Shown here piece by piece: positions 34,358 to 45,108 of a DNA stretch of 64,000 nt. Positions within the stretch are counted from its first letter, which is position 1, and each line of letters opens with the position of its first letter. The stretch lies in contig JAJYEX010000002.1 in assembly GCA_021785515.1 (NCBI GenBank), positions 157,328 through 221,327 of the forward strand, written 5' to 3'. The DNA comes from Pseudomonadota bacterium. GTDB lineage: Bacteria > Pseudomonadota > Gammaproteobacteria > Acidiferrobacterales > UBA6901. The notes beneath the pieces are model-generated. The model was given only the letters and a program-made list of their open reading frames with translations, searched no databases and was not told the origin of the DNA. The translations under genes were made by a program, and so were the position numbers.

Positions 34358-35155
34358 TCAGCACCGTAAGTCTTCCGGGATGCTCTGCTGGATCTGACGC
34401 AGCAGTTCCGGGTAGATCTTCGGGTTGGCGGCGATCAGGTTTCCGCTTTCGAGATGATTTTGTTCACCCCGAAAATCGCTCAGCAGTCCGCCCCCTTCTT
34501 CGATCAGCAAGCAGCCAGCCGCCATGTCCCAGGGTTTGAGGCCGAACTCCCAAAATCCGTCCAGGCGACCGCAGGCGACATGTGCGAGATCCAGGGCTGC
34601 TGACCCGGCGCGGCGTACCCCGCTGGTCTGGGGGAGCAGGGTGCGGAACGTGCTGATCCAGCTCTCTAGATGGGCCATGGATTTGAAGGGAAATCCCGTG
34701 CCGAGCAGGCAGCGTTCAAGCCGGCTGGCCGCGCTGACGCGGATGCGCCGGTCGTTGAGCTGTGCGCCCGCCCCGCGGCTCGCTGTAAACAGCTCATTAT
34801 GCAGGGGGTCAAACACCACTGCCTGGTGGGGGCGTCCCTGGAAGTGCAGTGCGATGGATACCGCGAACTGCGGGTAGCCATGAAGATAATTCGTCGTGCC
34901 ATCCAGCGGATCGATGATCCACAGGTAATCGTTGCCAGTTCGTTGCCCGCTCTCTTCCGCGAGCACCGCATGATCCGGATAGGCACTCTGCAGTACGCCG
35001 ATGATTTCCGCTTCCGCCATGCGATCGACTTCGGTTACGTAATCGTTGTAGCCCTTGTTTTCCACGGCGACTCGTTCAAGGCGCTCGTAGTGGCGCATGA
35101 TTATCTTGCCGGCGCGCCGCGCTGCCTTGACCGCCGTATTAAGCATCGGATGCAT
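34358..35155 (-). CDS. suhB: inositol monophosphatase family protein SuhB
   Basis: The 265-residue enzyme has the magnesium-binding motifs of the family: AEESG (Glu67-Glu68), WIIDPLDGTTNY (Asp82, Asp85) and the late GLKPWDMAAG. In E. coli SuhB hydrolyses inositol-1-phosphate in vitro and also works with NusA/NusB in rRNA antitermination. It is divergent from trmJ, the same arrangement as in many gammaproteobacteria. Length and motifs are normal. Confidence 0.93.
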   Translation of the reverse strand: MHPMLNTAVKAARRAGKIIMRHYERLERVAVENKGYNDYVTEVDRMAEAEIIGVLQSAYPDHAVLAEESGQRTGNDYLWIIDPLDGTTNYLHGYPQFAVSIALHFQGRPHQAVVFDPLHNELFTASRGAGAQLNDRRIRVSAASRLERCLLGTGFPFKSMAHLESWISTFRTLLPQTSGVRRAGSAALDLAHVACGRLDGFWEFGLKPWDMAAGCLLIEEGGGLLSDFRGEQNHLESGNLIAANPKIYPELLRQIQQSIPEDLRC

Positions 35156-35371
35156 GGGGGATTCCGCCGTCGTCCACCGCAGAAAGGGGGCGCATTTTAA
35201 CCGTTACCAGCACATCTGGAAAAGGAAATTCCGCTTTTGGCAGCCAATACGGCGTGCAGACATCTTCGGCGGGCCGGGAAACTCATTCGTCATAGTGGTA
35301 GGCTTAAGGGCAATTGCCTGACCGGCACGGCAGACGGCTCGGGTTGTTGCGTGCACCATACAGGATCTGAC

Positions 35372-36145
35372 ATGTCCCTTTCCAATATCAGGGTGGTCTT
35401 GATGCACCCGACCCATCCGGGCAACATCGGTGCAGCGGCCCGCGCCATGCGGAACATGGGCCTCAGGCGACTCGTTCTCGTGGCGCCATCCGGATTTCCG
35501 CACCCCGAGGCGCGAGCCCGCGCCGCCGGCGCAGACGATGTGCTTGATGGTGCGGTCGTATGTGGTTCGCTCGAGCAGGCGGTCGCTGGATGCCAGCTGG
35601 TTGTCGGTACCAGCGCCCGGACACGTTCGATCGCCTGGCCGTCGCTCGATCCGCGGTCGGCGGCGGCGAGGCTTGTCGGAGAGGCATTGCAGGGGGAGGT
35701 GGCGCTTGTCTTCGGTGCTGAACGCACCGGCCTGACCAACGAGCAGCTCGACCGTTGCCACTATACGGTCTACATTCCCGCTGACCCGGAATTTTCCTCG
35801 CTCAACCTCGCCTGTGCGGTCCAGGTTATGGCCTATGAGGTCTGGTGTGCAGCGGCGCAGTCCGCCGCCAGCGCGCCCCAGAATGTCGGTACTGATGCCG
35901 GTGCCCAAGCGGCGAGCAGCGCGGACCTCGAGCGTTTCTATGTCCACCTCGAGGAGGTCCTCGTGGCGATCCGGTTTCTGGATCCAGCCAATCCGCGCAA
36001 GCTCATGCGACGGCTCATCCGGCTTTTCAACCGCAGCCGGCCGGACAACAATGAATTGAATATTCTGCGCGGCATATTGACTGCGGTGCAGCAGTCGCAA
36101 ACGCCCGCAATATTTGACAAAATCCCTCGGGAATCACAAAATTAG
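35372..36145 (+). CDS. trmJ: tRNA (cytidine/uridine-32-2'-O)-methyltransferase
   Basis: The 257-residue SPOUT enzyme methylates the ribose at position 32 of the tRNA anticodon loop using SAM. It has the N-terminal strand IRVVLMHPTHPGNIGAAARAM and the knot motifs VALVFGAERTGLTNEQL and IPADPEFSSLNLACAVQVMAYE. The last 90 residues are helical, as in TrmJ. The start is the ATG before the conserved strand; upstream in-frame sequence is not TrmJ-like. It is the first gene of a rightward run with cysE. Confidence 0.93.
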   Translation: MSLSNIRVVLMHPTHPGNIGAAARAMRNMGLRRLVLVAPSGFPHPEARARAAGADDVLDGAVVCGSLEQAVAGCQLVVGTSARTRSIAWPSLDPRSAAARLVGEALQGEVALVFGAERTGLTNEQLDRCHYTVYIPADPEFSSLNLACAVQVMAYEVWCAAAQSAASAPQNVGTDAGAQAASSADLERFYVHLEEVLVAIRFLDPANPRKLMRRLIRLFNRSRPDNNELNILRGILTAVQQSQTPAIFDKIPRESQN

Positions 36146-36154
36146 GATGTTCTA

Positions 36155-36940
36155 ATGTTTGACCGTCTTCGAGAAGATATCCACAGCGTATTCGATCGCG
36201 ATCCGGCTGCCCGATCGACGCTGGAGGTGCTGACGGCCTATCCCGGCATGCATGCCGTCTGGACACACCGGCTTACGCATCGCCTGTGGGGCTGGCGTCT
36301 GTACTGGCTGGCGCGCATGTTGTCGCATCTTGCGCGCTGGTTTACGGGCGTGGAGATTCATCCTGGTGCTGTCATCGGCCGGCGATTTTTTATCGATCAT
36401 GGCATGGGTGTGGTTATCGGCGAAACGGCTGAAATCGGGGATGATTGCACGCTTTATCATGGGGTTACGCTCGGCGGGACCACGTGGAGAAAGGAAAAGC
36501 GCCATCCCACGCTGGGCCGAAACGTGGTGGTGGGTGCCGGCGCCAAGATTCTCGGGCCCATTGTGATCAGTGATAATGCTCGGGTCGGCTCCAACTCGGT
36601 GGTGGTAAAGGATGTGCCGCCGGGAGCGACGGTCGTCGGTATTCCGGGGCATATCGTAGAGAGCCGCAACGAGGAGCAAACTCGGCGCCGGGAAGCGCTC
36701 GCGCGCAAGCTGGGTTTCGACGCCTATGGTCAGCGTGGTCAGATGCCAGATCCGGTTGCCTATGCGATTGACTGCATTCTGGATCATCTCCACCAGGTCG
36801 ACCAGAAAATGGAGCGCATTGGCACCGCGCTGCGCGAGGCGGGGGTCAAGGTGGAGGGGGCCGAACTGCCGGCAATTGAGGCCTGCCGCCTGGAAGACGG
36901 GGCGCCAAAGGAAGATGAGACTGGGACAGGCAGTAGTTGA
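36155..36940 (+). CDS. cysE: serine O-acetyltransferase
   Basis: The 261-residue enzyme makes O-acetylserine from serine and acetyl-CoA, the first step of cysteine synthesis. It has a helical N-terminal part and the left-handed beta-helix with hexapeptides: [20 protein letters not shown], then GVTLGGT and [20 protein letters not shown]. The catalytic His-Asp pair is in IDHGMG and the DC of [15 protein letters not shown] precedes the ATG. It is placed directly before iscR, and its last codons overlap the IscR box. It supplies cysteine, the sulfur source of IscS. Confidence 0.93.
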   Translation: MFDRLREDIHSVFDRDPAARSTLEVLTAYPGMHAVWTHRLTHRLWGWRLYWLARMLSHLARWFTGVEIHPGAVIGRRFFIDHGMGVVIGETAEIGDDCTLYHGVTLGGTTWRKEKRHPTLGRNVVVGAGAKILGPIVISDNARVGSNSVVVKDVPPGATVVGIPGHIVESRNEEQTRRREALARKLGFDAYGQRGQMPDPVAYAIDCILDHLHQVDQKMERIGTALREAGVKVEGAELPAIEACRLEDGAPKEDETGTGSS

Positions 36941-36964
36941 CTATATTTGTCGGGTATGTACAAT
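36933..36964 (+). promoter_or_regulatory. IscR type 1 box and isc promoter
   Basis: Positions 36933-36957 match 23 of 25 bases of the known IscR type 1 consensus (ATASYYGACTRWWWYAGTCR, then RSTAT). It overlaps a promoter with TTGACT (36937-36942), a 16-base spacer and TACAAT (36959-36964), and also the cysE stop codon. IscR should repress the operon here when it carries its cluster. Confidence 0.8.
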
Positions 36965-36997
36965 ACCTAGCCAGTTCCCGACAACAGGATAGTCCAA

Positions 36998-37456
36998 ATG
37001 AAACTGACTACGAAAGGTCGCTACGCGGTGACGGCGATGCTGGATCTGGCGCTGCACTACGAACAGGGGGCGGTCACGCTGTCGGATATCGCTGGCCGCC
37101 AGGGCATCTCCCTGTCGTACCTGGAGCAGCTGTTTGCAAGGTTGCGCCGCAGCGGACTGGTTGAGAGCGTGCGTGGCCCGGGTGGCGGCTATAACTTGGC
37201 CACGGCGCCAGGCGAGATCTCGGTTGCGGAAATCATCATTGCCATCAACGAGAACATTGATGCCACGCGCTGCGGTGGAGACAAGAACTGTAGCGGCGAA
37301 GAACGCTGTCTCACCCATTATCTCTGGGAAGGCCTGAGTGAGCGCATTCATGAGTTCCTGAGCGGGATCACGTTGGCTGACCTGGTCGGCAGGCCTGCTG
37401 TCCAGGAGGTTGCGCGGCGCCAGGAAGACCGTAACCGGGCGACAGCGTCGCAGTGA
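36998..37456 (+). CDS. iscR: Fe-S cluster-sensing regulator IscR
   Basis: The 152-residue Rrf2-family protein has a winged helix in the first 80 residues ([20 protein letters not shown] as recognition region). The cluster ligands Cys92, Cys98, Cys104 and His107 are at the same numbers as in E. coli IscR. The [2Fe-2S] form represses isc, and the apo form activates other genes. A type 1 box lies 40 bases upstream. It opens the iscRSUA-hscBA-fdx-iscX operon. Confidence 0.96.
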   Translation: MKLTTKGRYAVTAMLDLALHYEQGAVTLSDIAGRQGISLSYLEQLFARLRRSGLVESVRGPGGGYNLATAPGEISVAEIIIAINENIDATRCGGDKNCSGEERCLTHYLWEGLSERIHEFLSGITLADLVGRPAVQEVARRQEDRNRATASQ

Positions 37457-37550
37457 TCAGTCGCCAGGGCCGGGCCGTCGGAGTCCGGTCGCCGGCTAGT
37501 AAGGGTAGGGATTGCGGGCGTACGTAACGCCCGTCGATTCGGAGAATGAA

Positions 37551-38765
37551 ATGAGAAAGCCGATTTACCTGGATTATTCCGCAACGACTCCGGTTGATCC
37601 CCGGGTCGCCGAGAAGATGTGGCACTATCTGACGCCCGATGGCGAGTTTGGCAACCCCGCATCCCGTTCCCACCAGTTCGGCTGGACTGCCGAGGAGGCG
37701 GTGGAGGAGGCGCGCGCCCAGGTGGCAGCGCTGATCGGTGCTGATTCGAAGGAAATTGTTTGGACTTCCGGTGCTACTGAATCGGACAATCTGGCCATCA
37801 AAGGGGCGGCGCACTTCTACCAGTCCAAGGGAAAGCACATCATCACCTGCAAGACCGAGCACAAGGCGGTCCTCGACACCTGCCGCCAGCTGGAGCGGGA
37901 GGGTTATGAGGTGACTTACCTCGATCCGGAGCCCAATGGCCTGCTCGATCTGGCAAAGCTGGAGGCGGCAATGCGGTCTGACACCGTCCTGGTGTCGGTC
38001 ATGCACGTTAACAATGAAATTGGGGTCATCCAGGACCTTGCGGCGATTGGCAGGCTGTGCCGCTCGCGGGGCATCGTGTTTCACAGCGACGCAGCCCAGA
38101 GTGCTGGCAAGGTGCCGATCGATGTCAATGCCATGAATGTGGACCTGATGGCGCTTTCGGGACACAAGGTCTACGGTCCAAAGGGGATCGGGGCCCTGTA
38201 CGTGCGCCGCAAGCCACGTATCCGCATCGAGGCGCAGATGCACGGCGGGGGCCACGAACGCGGCATGCGTTCGGGGACCTTGCCCACCCACCAGGTGGTC
38301 GGTATGGGCGAGGCATTCCGTATCGCGAAGGAAGAGATGCCCGCGGAAATGGTGCGGATCCGCGCGCTGCGCGACCGGCTGCTGGCCGGGTTCCGGGGCA
38401 TCGAAGAGGTCTACGTGAACGGCGACATGGAGCAGCGTGTGGCCGGCAATCTGAACATCAGTTTCAACTTCGTCGAGGGCGAATCGCTGATCATGGCGCT
38501 CAAGGACCTCGCCGTGTCCTCGGGTTCGGCATGCACGTCGGCGAGTCTCGAGCCCTCGTACGTCCTGCGGGCGCTCGGACGCAATGATGAGCTGGCGCAC
38601 AGCTCAATCCGCTTCACCCTTGGCCGGTTTACCACCGAGGACGATGTTGACTATACGATCAGGCTTGTGAAGGAGAAAATTGGTAAACTGCGCGAACTCT
38701 CCCCTCTGTGGGAGATGTATAAGGATGGGGTCAATCTGAGCACGGTCCAGTGGGCGGCCCACTGA
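37551..38765 (+). CDS. iscS: cysteine desulfurase IscS
   Basis: The 404-residue PLP enzyme takes sulfur from cysteine and passes it to IscU and to TusA-type carriers. Lys206 in [10 protein letters not shown] binds PLP, and Cys328 in [14 protein letters not shown] carries the persulfide; both numbers match E. coli. GGAGA precedes the ATG at 37551; a longer frame to 37512 is less likely. Length and motifs are normal. Confidence 0.97.
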   Translation: MRKPIYLDYSATTPVDPRVAEKMWHYLTPDGEFGNPASRSHQFGWTAEEAVEEARAQVAALIGADSKEIVWTSGATESDNLAIKGAAHFYQSKGKHIITCKTEHKAVLDTCRQLEREGYEVTYLDPEPNGLLDLAKLEAAMRSDTVLVSVMHVNNEIGVIQDLAAIGRLCRSRGIVFHSDAAQSAGKVPIDVNAMNVDLMALSGHKVYGPKGIGALYVRRKPRIRIEAQMHGGGHERGMRSGTLPTHQVVGMGEAFRIAKEEMPAEMVRIRALRDRLLAGFRGIEEVYVNGDMEQRVAGNLNISFNFVEGESLIMALKDLAVSSGSACTSASLEPSYVLRALGRNDELAHSSIRFTLGRFTTEDDVDYTIRLVKEKIGKLRELSPLWEMYKDGVNLSTVQWAAH

Positions 38766-38828
38766 TGGCGTGGTGCGCGCGGACGGCAGGTGACAAAATC
38801 CGGATTGTTCTGACGAGGAGCAACGAAC

Positions 38829-39242
38829 ATGGCGTATAGCAACAAGGTACTGGATCACTACGAGAATCCGCGGAACGTGGGTTCTTTCGACAAGTCCGAC
38901 CATTCAATAGGTACCGGGATGGTCGGGGCACCGGCCTGTGGCGACGTCATGAAGCTGCAGATCAAGGTGAACGAGCAGGGCATAATCGAAGACGCGAAAT
39001 TCAAGACCTACGGCTGCGGGTCGGCCATCGCCTCGAGCTCACTGCTGACCGAATGGGTCAAGGGCAAGAGCCTGGAAGACGCCGGCAAGATCAAGAACAC
39101 GCAGATCGCCGAGGAGCTGGCATTGCCGCCGGTTAAGATCCACTGCTCGGTGCTGGCCGAGGATGCGATCAAGGCCGCTATTGCGGACTATCGCAAGAAG
39201 AACACGGCCGGCGATGACGGCGACAAGGCCTCGGCCGCCTAG
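38829..39242 (+). CDS. iscU: Fe-S cluster scaffold IscU
   Basis: The 137-residue scaffold has its three cluster cysteines at 37, 63 and 106, with Asp39 in ACGDVMKL. The LPPVK motif (99-103) recognised by HscA is present. It assembles [2Fe-2S] and [4Fe-4S] clusters with sulfur from IscS. The tail after residue 127 is slightly longer than in E. coli and Ala/Asp-rich. GAGG-type spacing precedes the ATG. Confidence 0.97.
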   Translation: MAYSNKVLDHYENPRNVGSFDKSDHSIGTGMVGAPACGDVMKLQIKVNEQGIIEDAKFKTYGCGSAIASSSLLTEWVKGKSLEDAGKIKNTQIAEELALPPVKIHCSVLAEDAIKAAIADYRKKNTAGDDGDKASAA

Positions 39243-39270
39243 CGGCCACGATGAAGACAGGATAACCCCC

Positions 39271-39594
39271 ATGTCCATTACCATAACTGAACGGGCCGCT
39301 GAGCATGTGCGCAAGTCGCTTGCGCACCGTGGCCGGGGTGCAGGTCTGCGCCTCGGTGTGCGCTCCTCAGGCTGTTCGGGCAAGGCCTACGTGCTGGAGT
39401 TCGCGGACGCCATCCAGCCGGACGACGAAGTGTTCGAGAACCACGGAATCAAGGTCATCGTGGACCGCAAGAGTCTGGTATTCCTTGACGGCACCGAGCT
39501 CGATTATGGCAAAGAGGGCCTCAACGAGGGCTTCAAGTTCAGCAACCCCAATGTGAAGGGCGAGTGCGGCTGCGGGGAAAGTTTCACGGTCTAA
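39271..39594 (+). CDS. iscA: A-type Fe-S carrier IscA
   Basis: The 107-residue protein has the three conserved cysteines in SSGCSGKAY and GECGCGESF, which bind a cluster or iron for transfer to target proteins. It begins [13 protein letters not shown], typical of IscA, and ends in FTV as in the family. It lies 28 bases after iscU. Confidence 0.96.
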   Translation: MSITITERAAEHVRKSLAHRGRGAGLRLGVRSSGCSGKAYVLEFADAIQPDDEVFENHGIKVIVDRKSLVFLDGTELDYGKEGLNEGFKFSNPNVKGECGCGESFTV

Positions 39595-39611
39595 CGCCGA
39601 CGGTGGGAACG

Positions 39612-40148
39612 ATGCAGGCCATCGGTGAGAAAAATTTCTTCGAGCTGTTCGACTTGCCGGTGGGTTTCGAGCTCGATACCGCCGATCTGGCGGACCGTTA
39701 CCGCAAACTGCAGCGCCAGTTCCATCCGGACCGGTATGCCAATGCCAGCGGGCCGGAACGCCTGCTGTCTCTGCAGATCACCGCCCGCATCAACCAGGGT
39801 TTTCAGACGCTGAAGGAACCGCTGTCGCGCGGACGTTACCTGCTGGCCTTGCAGGGTGTGGATACGGGCGAAGAGACCGATACTCGGATGGATGCCGATT
39901 TTCTTGCAGAACAGATGGAGTTGCGTGAGAGCCTGCACGAAGCGCGCCAGTCGGCGCAGCGCGGTGAGCGCTTGGCGCACCTGGCCACCGAGACGGACAG
40001 GCTTTTGAAGGTTCGTACCGGGGCGCTGGCTCAGAGCCTTGCGGGCAGCGACCCGGCAGCCCTGCAGCGTGCACGGGGGCTGGTACGGGAGATGCAGTTC
40101 CTGGCGAAACTCGCACGCGAAATTGAGGACCTGGAAGAGGCGGGCTAG
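39612..40148 (+). CDS. hscB: J-type co-chaperone HscB
   Basis: The 178-residue co-chaperone brings IscU to HscA. The N-terminal J-domain has the HPD triad in [10 protein letters not shown] (about residues 38-40), and the C-terminal helical bundle binds IscU. I chose ATG 39612; the frame is open further upstream inside iscA. It lacks the zinc-finger cysteines of some HscB homologues. Confidence 0.94.
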   Translation: MQAIGEKNFFELFDLPVGFELDTADLADRYRKLQRQFHPDRYANASGPERLLSLQITARINQGFQTLKEPLSRGRYLLALQGVDTGEETDTRMDADFLAEQMELRESLHEARQSAQRGERLAHLATETDRLLKVRTGALAQSLAGSDPAALQRARGLVREMQFLAKLAREIEDLEEAG

Positions 40149-40213
40149 AGACGGGCCGCTGCCCGTTTGGCGGCTTGCGAATCTCAAGCTGCGGCCCCAT
40201 CTGTCAAATCAAT

Positions 40214-42088
40214 ATGGCATTGCTCCAGATCAGCGAACCAGGCCAGTCGACGGCCCCCCATCAGCACCGCCTCGCGGTGGGCATAGACCTTGGGACGACG
40301 AACTCGCTCGTGGCCACAGTGCGCAGCGGTTTGGCGGATACCCTTCCTGATGCCACCGGCCGACACCTTCTGCCCTCGGTGGTGCGCTATCGCGACGGTG
40401 CTGATGTCATCGTGGGAGAGGCGGCGCTCGCGGCAGCTGCCGATGATCCGCTCAATACCATCGCATCGGTGAAGCGGCTCATGGGGCGCGGCGTTGATGA
40501 TGTAAAAACACTGGGTGGTGTGCTTCCCTATGACTTTGCGCCGGGCGATGGCGGGATGCCGCGTATCTGTACGGCTGCGGGTCTGGTCAGTCCCGTGGAA
40601 GTTTCCGCTGAAATCCTCCGGACCCTGAAGCAGCGCGCCGAGGCCGCTCTCGGAGGGGAGCTGAGCGGTGCGGTCATCACGGTTCCGGCGTACTTCGACG
40701 ACTCCCAGCGGCAGGCGACCAAGGATGCAGGACGGCTCGCCGGCCTGACGGTGCTGCGGCTGCTGAACGAACCGACGGCCGCGGCTGTTGCCTACGGCTT
40801 GGACAAGAAGGCTGAGGGGGTTTTCGCGATCTACGATCTCGGCGGCGGCACGTTCGATATCTCGATTCTGCGTCTCAATCGGGGGGTATTCGAGGTGCTG
40901 GCAACGGCCGGCGACTCGGCGCTCGGGGGCGATGACATGGATTATGCGATCGCCGGCTGGATGCTGGGGCAGGCAGGAGTGGATGTCGCCACCGACCTGC
41001 GCGCTGCGCGACGCGCGCTGCGCGACGCGCGAACTGCGAAGCACGTTCTGTCCGAATCCGCCGAAGCCGCCGTGCAGGTGGTGCGCGCGGATGGCACGGT
41101 ATGGGAAGGCCGTCTGGGATGCGAGCAGTTCGCAGCCATCGTTGATCCGATCATTGAGCGCACCGTTGCTCCCTGTAAACGGGCGTTGCGCGATGCCGGT
41201 ATCTCCGCATCCGACATTGCCGAAGTGGTGCTGGTCGGCGGGTCGACGCGCATGCCACGCGTACGCCATCGCGCCGAGCTCGTCTTCGGCCGCACACCTC
41301 TTGCCGACATCGATCCCGACCGGGTGGTGGCAATCGGAGCTGCGATCCAGGCCGACATTCTGGCCGGCAACAAGGCGTCCGACGAGATGCTGCTGCTCGA
41401 TGTCATTCCGCTGTCTCTCGGCATCGAGATCATGGGGGGCATGGTCGAGAAGGTCATCGTGCGCAACTCGACCATTCCGATTGCCAAAGCCCAGGATTTC
41501 ACCACCTTCAAGGATGGACAGACGGCGATGGCGATCCATGTGGTTCAGGGCGAACGCGAGCTGGTCTCCGACTGCCGTTCGCTCGCGCGTTTCGAGCTGC
41601 GGGGGATTCCGCCCATGGTCGCTGGAGCGGGACGCATACGGGTAACGTTCCAGGTCGATGCCGATGGGCTGCTGGGCGTTTCGGCGCAGGAGCAGACCAG
41701 TGGTGTGGAGAGCAGCGTGGTCGTCAAGCCGTCATACGGACTCTCTGATGACGAGATTGAACGCATGTTGCGTGACTCCATTGCCTATGCGCAAGAGGAC
41801 AGCGTTGCCCGCGATCTGCGTGAGCAGCAGACAGAGGCCGATCGCGTTTTGGCTGCGGTCGAAAATGCCGTGGCCGCCGACGGCGCGACACTGCTGTCGG
41901 CGCCGGAACGCGAGGAGATCGACCGGGCTCTGGCCAGGCTCAGGTCGCTGCGCGCGAACGCGAATGCCGCACAGATCCGGGATGGCATTGCCGTGCTCGA
42001 TCAGGCAACCGCGGAGTTCGCGGCGCGACGCATGAATGTTGGGATCAGCAAGGCGCTGTCGGGGCACCGCCTGGATGAGTTCAGTTAG
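40214..42088 (+). CDS. hscA: Hsp70-class chaperone HscA
   Basis: The 624-residue Hsp70 protein has the actin-like ATPase domain ([40 protein letters not shown]) and a substrate-binding domain from about residue 390. It binds the LPPVK motif of IscU with HscB help and drives cluster release. The ATG 40214 is the first before the conserved sequence; its ribosome binding site is weak, so coupling to hscB is possible. A compact GC repeat encodes [13 protein letters not shown]. Confidence 0.95.
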   Translation: MALLQISEPGQSTAPHQHRLAVGIDLGTTNSLVATVRSGLADTLPDATGRHLLPSVVRYRDGADVIVGEAALAAAADDPLNTIASVKRLMGRGVDDVKTLGGVLPYDFAPGDGGMPRICTAAGLVSPVEVSAEILRTLKQRAEAALGGELSGAVITVPAYFDDSQRQATKDAGRLAGLTVLRLLNEPTAAAVAYGLDKKAEGVFAIYDLGGGTFDISILRLNRGVFEVLATAGDSALGGDDMDYAIAGWMLGQAGVDVATDLRAARRALRDARTAKHVLSESAEAAVQVVRADGTVWEGRLGCEQFAAIVDPIIERTVAPCKRALRDAGISASDIAEVVLVGGSTRMPRVRHRAELVFGRTPLADIDPDRVVAIGAAIQADILAGNKASDEMLLLDVIPLSLGIEIMGGMVEKVIVRNSTIPIAKAQDFTTFKDGQTAMAIHVVQGERELVSDCRSLARFELRGIPPMVAGAGRIRVTFQVDADGLLGVSAQEQTSGVESSVVVKPSYGLSDDEIERMLRDSIAYAQEDSVARDLREQQTEADRVLAAVENAVAADGATLLSAPEREEIDRALARLRSLRANANAAQIRDGIAVLDQATAEFAARRMNVGISKALSGHRLDEFS

Positions 42089-42098
42089 GACACATCCG

Positions 42099-42437
42099 AT
42101 GCCCAAGATCATGTTCCTACCGCATGCGGAAATCTGCCCGCAGGGGGCCACCATCCAGGCGGATCCCGGGACCAGCATCTGCGATGCCGCGCTTCAGGCC
42201 GGTATCCACATCGAGCACGCCTGCGAAAAGTCCTGCGCTTGCACGACCTGTCATGTCATCGTGCGCCGCGGTTTCGAATCATTGGAACCGGCAAGCGACA
42301 AGGAAGAGGATTTGCTCGACAAGGCATGGGGCCTCGAGCCGCAATCGCGGCTCAGCTGCCAGGCCAGGGTTGGCGAAGAGGAGATGGTGATCGAGATTCC
42401 GAAATACACCATCAATATGGTTGCGGAAAAGTCCTGA
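42099..42437 (+). CDS. fdx: [2Fe-2S] ferredoxin of the isc operon
   Basis: The 112-residue ferredoxin has an adrenodoxin-like motif: cysteines in ACEKSCACTTCHV and a fourth in RLSCQARV. It supplies electrons for cluster assembly by IscS/IscU. AGGA lies 8 bases before the ATG, and it begins 11 bases after hscA. The acidic segment DKEEDLLDKAW is conserved in this clade. Confidence 0.95.
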   Translation: MPKIMFLPHAEICPQGATIQADPGTSICDAALQAGIHIEHACEKSCACTTCHVIVRRGFESLEPASDKEEDLLDKAWGLEPQSRLSCQARVGEEEMVIEIPKYTINMVAEKS

Positions 42438-42455
42438 TTGAAAAAGGGGGCGACG

Positions 42456-42659
42456 ATGGGCCTGAAATGGACGGACACCCGGGAGCTTGCCGTGGCTCTG
42501 AGCGAGAAATATCCCGAGGTGAACCCAAGATATGTGCGGTTTACCGACCTGATGGCCTGGGCCTGCGGGCTTGAGGATTTTGATGACACGGAAGAACGCT
42601 GTGGCGAGCGCATACTGGAGGCCATCCAGATGGCCTGGATCGAGGAATCCGCCGACTGA
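42456..42659 (+). CDS. iscX: IscX, acidic Fe-S adaptor
   Basis: The 67-residue acidic protein (MGLKWTDTRELAVALSEKYP, then RFTDLMAWACGLEDFDD) is IscX/YfhJ. It binds IscS and modulates iron-dependent cluster formation. AAAGGGGG precedes ATG 42456; a TTG six codons upstream also opens the frame. It is the last isc gene. Past the stop, TAAACC (42685-42690) and GGTTTA (42703-42708) form an inverted repeat that may mark the operon end. Confidence 0.94.
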   Translation: MGLKWTDTRELAVALSEKYPEVNPRYVRFTDLMAWACGLEDFDDTEERCGERILEAIQMAWIEESAD

Positions 42660-42784
42660 GCCCGGTTCGTTGTGCGTGTGCCTCTAAACCGTTAAACTAC
42701 TTGGTTTAAATGCTTAAGGGCCGGGAGGACACCGCATCCGGTAATCACTGCCCTTGGGCGACACACTAACCGGACGGATTATTG

Positions 42785-43216
42785 ATGGCCCTTGAACGCA
42801 CCCTTTCGATTGTAAAACCCGACGCTGTGGCAAAGAACCTGATCGGCCAGATATACGCGCGCTTTGAAAAGGCCGGCCTGCGGATTGTGGCGGCAAAGAT
42901 GATTCACCTGAGCCGCGGCCAGGCCGAGGGCTTCTATGCCGTTCACCGGGAACGTCCGTTTTTCAAGGACCTGGTGCAGTTTATGGTTTCCGGACCGGTC
43001 ATGATACAGGTTCTGGAGGGCGAGGGTTCCATCCAGAAGAATCGCGACATCATGGGGGCCACCAACCCCAAGAACGCGGCCCCCGGGACGCTGCGCGCGG
43101 ATTTTGCGGCGAGCGTCGAGGAGAACGCAGTGCACGGCTCGGACGGTCCGGAAACGGCGCGTACCGAGATCGCGTATTTTTTCAGCGCCATGGAGCTGTG
43201 CGCGCGTACCCGCTGA
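42785..43216 (+). CDS. ndk: nucleoside diphosphate kinase
   Basis: The 143-residue kinase moves phosphate from ATP to NDPs through a histidine. It has the lead motif [15 protein letters not shown] and the active-site [17 protein letters not shown], with the catalytic histidine at about residue 117. Length and order are normal for gammaproteobacteria, and it is followed by rlmN as is common. Confidence 0.96.
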   Translation: MALERTLSIVKPDAVAKNLIGQIYARFEKAGLRIVAAKMIHLSRGQAEGFYAVHRERPFFKDLVQFMVSGPVMIQVLEGEGSIQKNRDIMGATNPKNAAPGTLRADFAASVEENAVHGSDGPETARTEIAYFFSAMELCARTR

Positions 43217-43231
43217 GGGGAGCCGGAGATC

Positions 43232-44335
43232 GTGGTGACCGCGGCTAAAACCAACCTGTTCGGGCTTGCCCCGTCCGCAATGCGGGCGTTTTTCGTCGGC
43301 ATGGGCGAAAAACCGTTTCGGGCTGCGCAGGTGCTGCAGTGGATCCACCACTACGGCGCAGACAGCTTCGATTCCATGACCAACATCAGCCGCCCGCTGC
43401 GTCAGCGCCTCGCCGAGGTGGCTGAGATCATGGCTCCGGAGATCGTTCTGGACCAAGAAGCGGCGGACGGTACCCGCAAGTGGCTGCTGCGGCTGGCCGA
43501 CGGCAACTGCATCGAGACGGTGTTCATCCCCGAAGAGGGGCGTGGAACCCTATGTGTGTCTTCGCAGGTCGGTTGCACCCTCAATTGCTCCTTCTGTGCC
43601 ACGGGACACCAGGGTTTCAACCGCAATCTCGAGGCTGCCGAGATTATCGCCCAGCTGTGGGTGGCCAACCGGGCGCTCGGTCGCGATCCGCGGGGCGAGC
43701 GGCTCATCACGAATGTGGTGATGATGGGCATGGGCGAGCCGTTGCTCAATTTCGACAATGTCATTGCCGCCATGCAGCTCATGCTGGACGATATGGCCTA
43801 CGGCCTGTCCAGACGCCGCGTCACGCTCAGCACCGCCGGAGTGGTGCCGGCCATCGACCGGTTGCGGGATACCTGTCACGTCAGTCTGGCGGTGTCCCTG
43901 CACGCGCCGAACGACGCGCTGCGCGACCGGCTGGTGCCGCTCAACCGCAAGTACCCTATCGCCGAGCTGCTCGACGCGTGCCGCCGCTATGTGGCCGGTG
44001 ACGGGGGACGGCGTGTCACCTTCGAGTATGTGATGCTTGCCGGTGTCAACGACAGCATCGGCCAGGCGCGAGAGCTGGTCGGACTGTTGTCCGACGTTCC
44101 GTCCAAGGTCAACCTGATACCTTTCAATCCGTTTCCGGAAGGCGTCTATGAGCGCTCGCAACGGGCCGCTATCGACCGCTTCCGTGATGTGCTGATGAAT
44201 GCCGGCCTGATGACTGTCACGCGCAAGACGCGCGGCGATGATATTGATGCTGCCTGCGGACAGCTGGCCGGCCGCATCGAGGACCGGACCCGGCGTTCCT
44301 TGCGAACCAGACAGGGGAGTGTGTCCCAACCATGA
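43232..44335 (+). CDS. rlmN: dual-specificity 23S rRNA/tRNA adenine-C2 methyltransferase RlmN
   Basis: The 367-residue radical-SAM enzyme methylates A2503 of 23S rRNA and A37 of some tRNAs. The cluster cysteines are Cys115, Cys119 and Cys122 in [13 protein letters not shown] late cysteine in [10 protein letters not shown] should carry the methyl group, with its partner Cys upstream. The start is GTG 43232, 15 bases after ndk, with GGAG upstream. The first residues [11 protein letters not shown] agree with the family. Confidence 0.94.
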   Translation: MVTAAKTNLFGLAPSAMRAFFVGMGEKPFRAAQVLQWIHHYGADSFDSMTNISRPLRQRLAEVAEIMAPEIVLDQEAADGTRKWLLRLADGNCIETVFIPEEGRGTLCVSSQVGCTLNCSFCATGHQGFNRNLEAAEIIAQLWVANRALGRDPRGERLITNVVMMGMGEPLLNFDNVIAAMQLMLDDMAYGLSRRRVTLSTAGVVPAIDRLRDTCHVSLAVSLHAPNDALRDRLVPLNRKYPIAELLDACRRYVAGDGGRRVTFEYVMLAGVNDSIGQARELVGLLSDVPSKVNLIPFNPFPEGVYERSQRAAIDRFRDVLMNAGLMTVTRKTRGDDIDAACGQLAGRIEDRTRRSLRTRQGSVSQP

Positions 44336-45102
44336 ATCACCCGATGCGCGGTGCGACCGCGGTGGCGCTGGCGCTGTTTTTGGCTGCCTGTGAGACGGTA
44401 ACGCCGGGGATGCCCCCGGTGAACAAGAAGGCGCTGGCCGCTACCCGAACCCAGCTTGGTGCGGGCTATATGGCGCGTGGCGAATATGATGTTGCCCACC
44501 ATGAACTCAAGCGCGCGCTCGCGATTGATCCGGACAATTCCGAGGCCAACAACATCATGGGCCTGCTTTACTGGCGGCTCAAGGATTACGACAGGGCCAA
44601 CCGCTATTTCCGCAGGTCTGTCTCTCTGCAGCCGGACAATTCCGACGCTCAGAACAATTACGGGGTGTTCCTGTGTGAACGCGGCCGACTCCGATCCGCC
44701 GCGAGACACTTCCGGGCGGCCCTGTCGAATCCGCTTTACAAGACGCCGGAGCGGGCCGACATCAATGCCGGCATATGCTATATGAAGGTACCTAATGCGC
44801 TGAAGGCCGAGAAATATTTCCGGGCAGCGCTTGAATCCAATCCGAAGGTGCCGGCGGCGCTGTATTACATGGCCAAGATCAGCCTGGATCAGGGTCAGCC
44901 GCAATCGGCAAGCAATTACATACACCGCTATTTCGGTGTGGCGAAACCGTCGCCCGAACCGCTGCTGCTGGCGGTCCGCATCGAGCGCGCGCTGCATAAT
45001 GTCAATGCGGCAGCCAGCTATGCGGTCTCGCTGCGCGGCATGTTCCCGGATTCGCCAGAGGCCAAACAGCTGGATACGCTGGGAGATGGAAGTTTAAGAT
45101 AG
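44332..45102 (+). CDS. pilW: type IV pilus assembly lipoprotein PilW/PilF
   Basis: The 256-residue protein has a lipoprotein signal with lipobox LAAC (Cys20) and then six TPR-like repeats, such as [20 protein letters not shown]. PilW/PilF helps the secretin PilQ to assemble in the outer membrane. It overlaps the end of rlmN by 4 bases, as in related genomes. No pilus genes are nearby, so the assignment rests on sequence and this context. Confidence 0.85.
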   Translation: MNHPMRGATAVALALFLAACETVTPGMPPVNKKALAATRTQLGAGYMARGEYDVAHHELKRALAIDPDNSEANNIMGLLYWRLKDYDRANRYFRRSVSLQPDNSDAQNNYGVFLCERGRLRSAARHFRAALSNPLYKTPERADINAGICYMKVPNALKAEKYFRAALESNPKVPAALYYMAKISLDQGQPQSASNYIHRYFGVAKPSPEPLLLAVRIERALHNVNAAASYAVSLRGMFPDSPEAKQLDTLGDGSLR

Positions 45103-45108
45103 CGTCCC

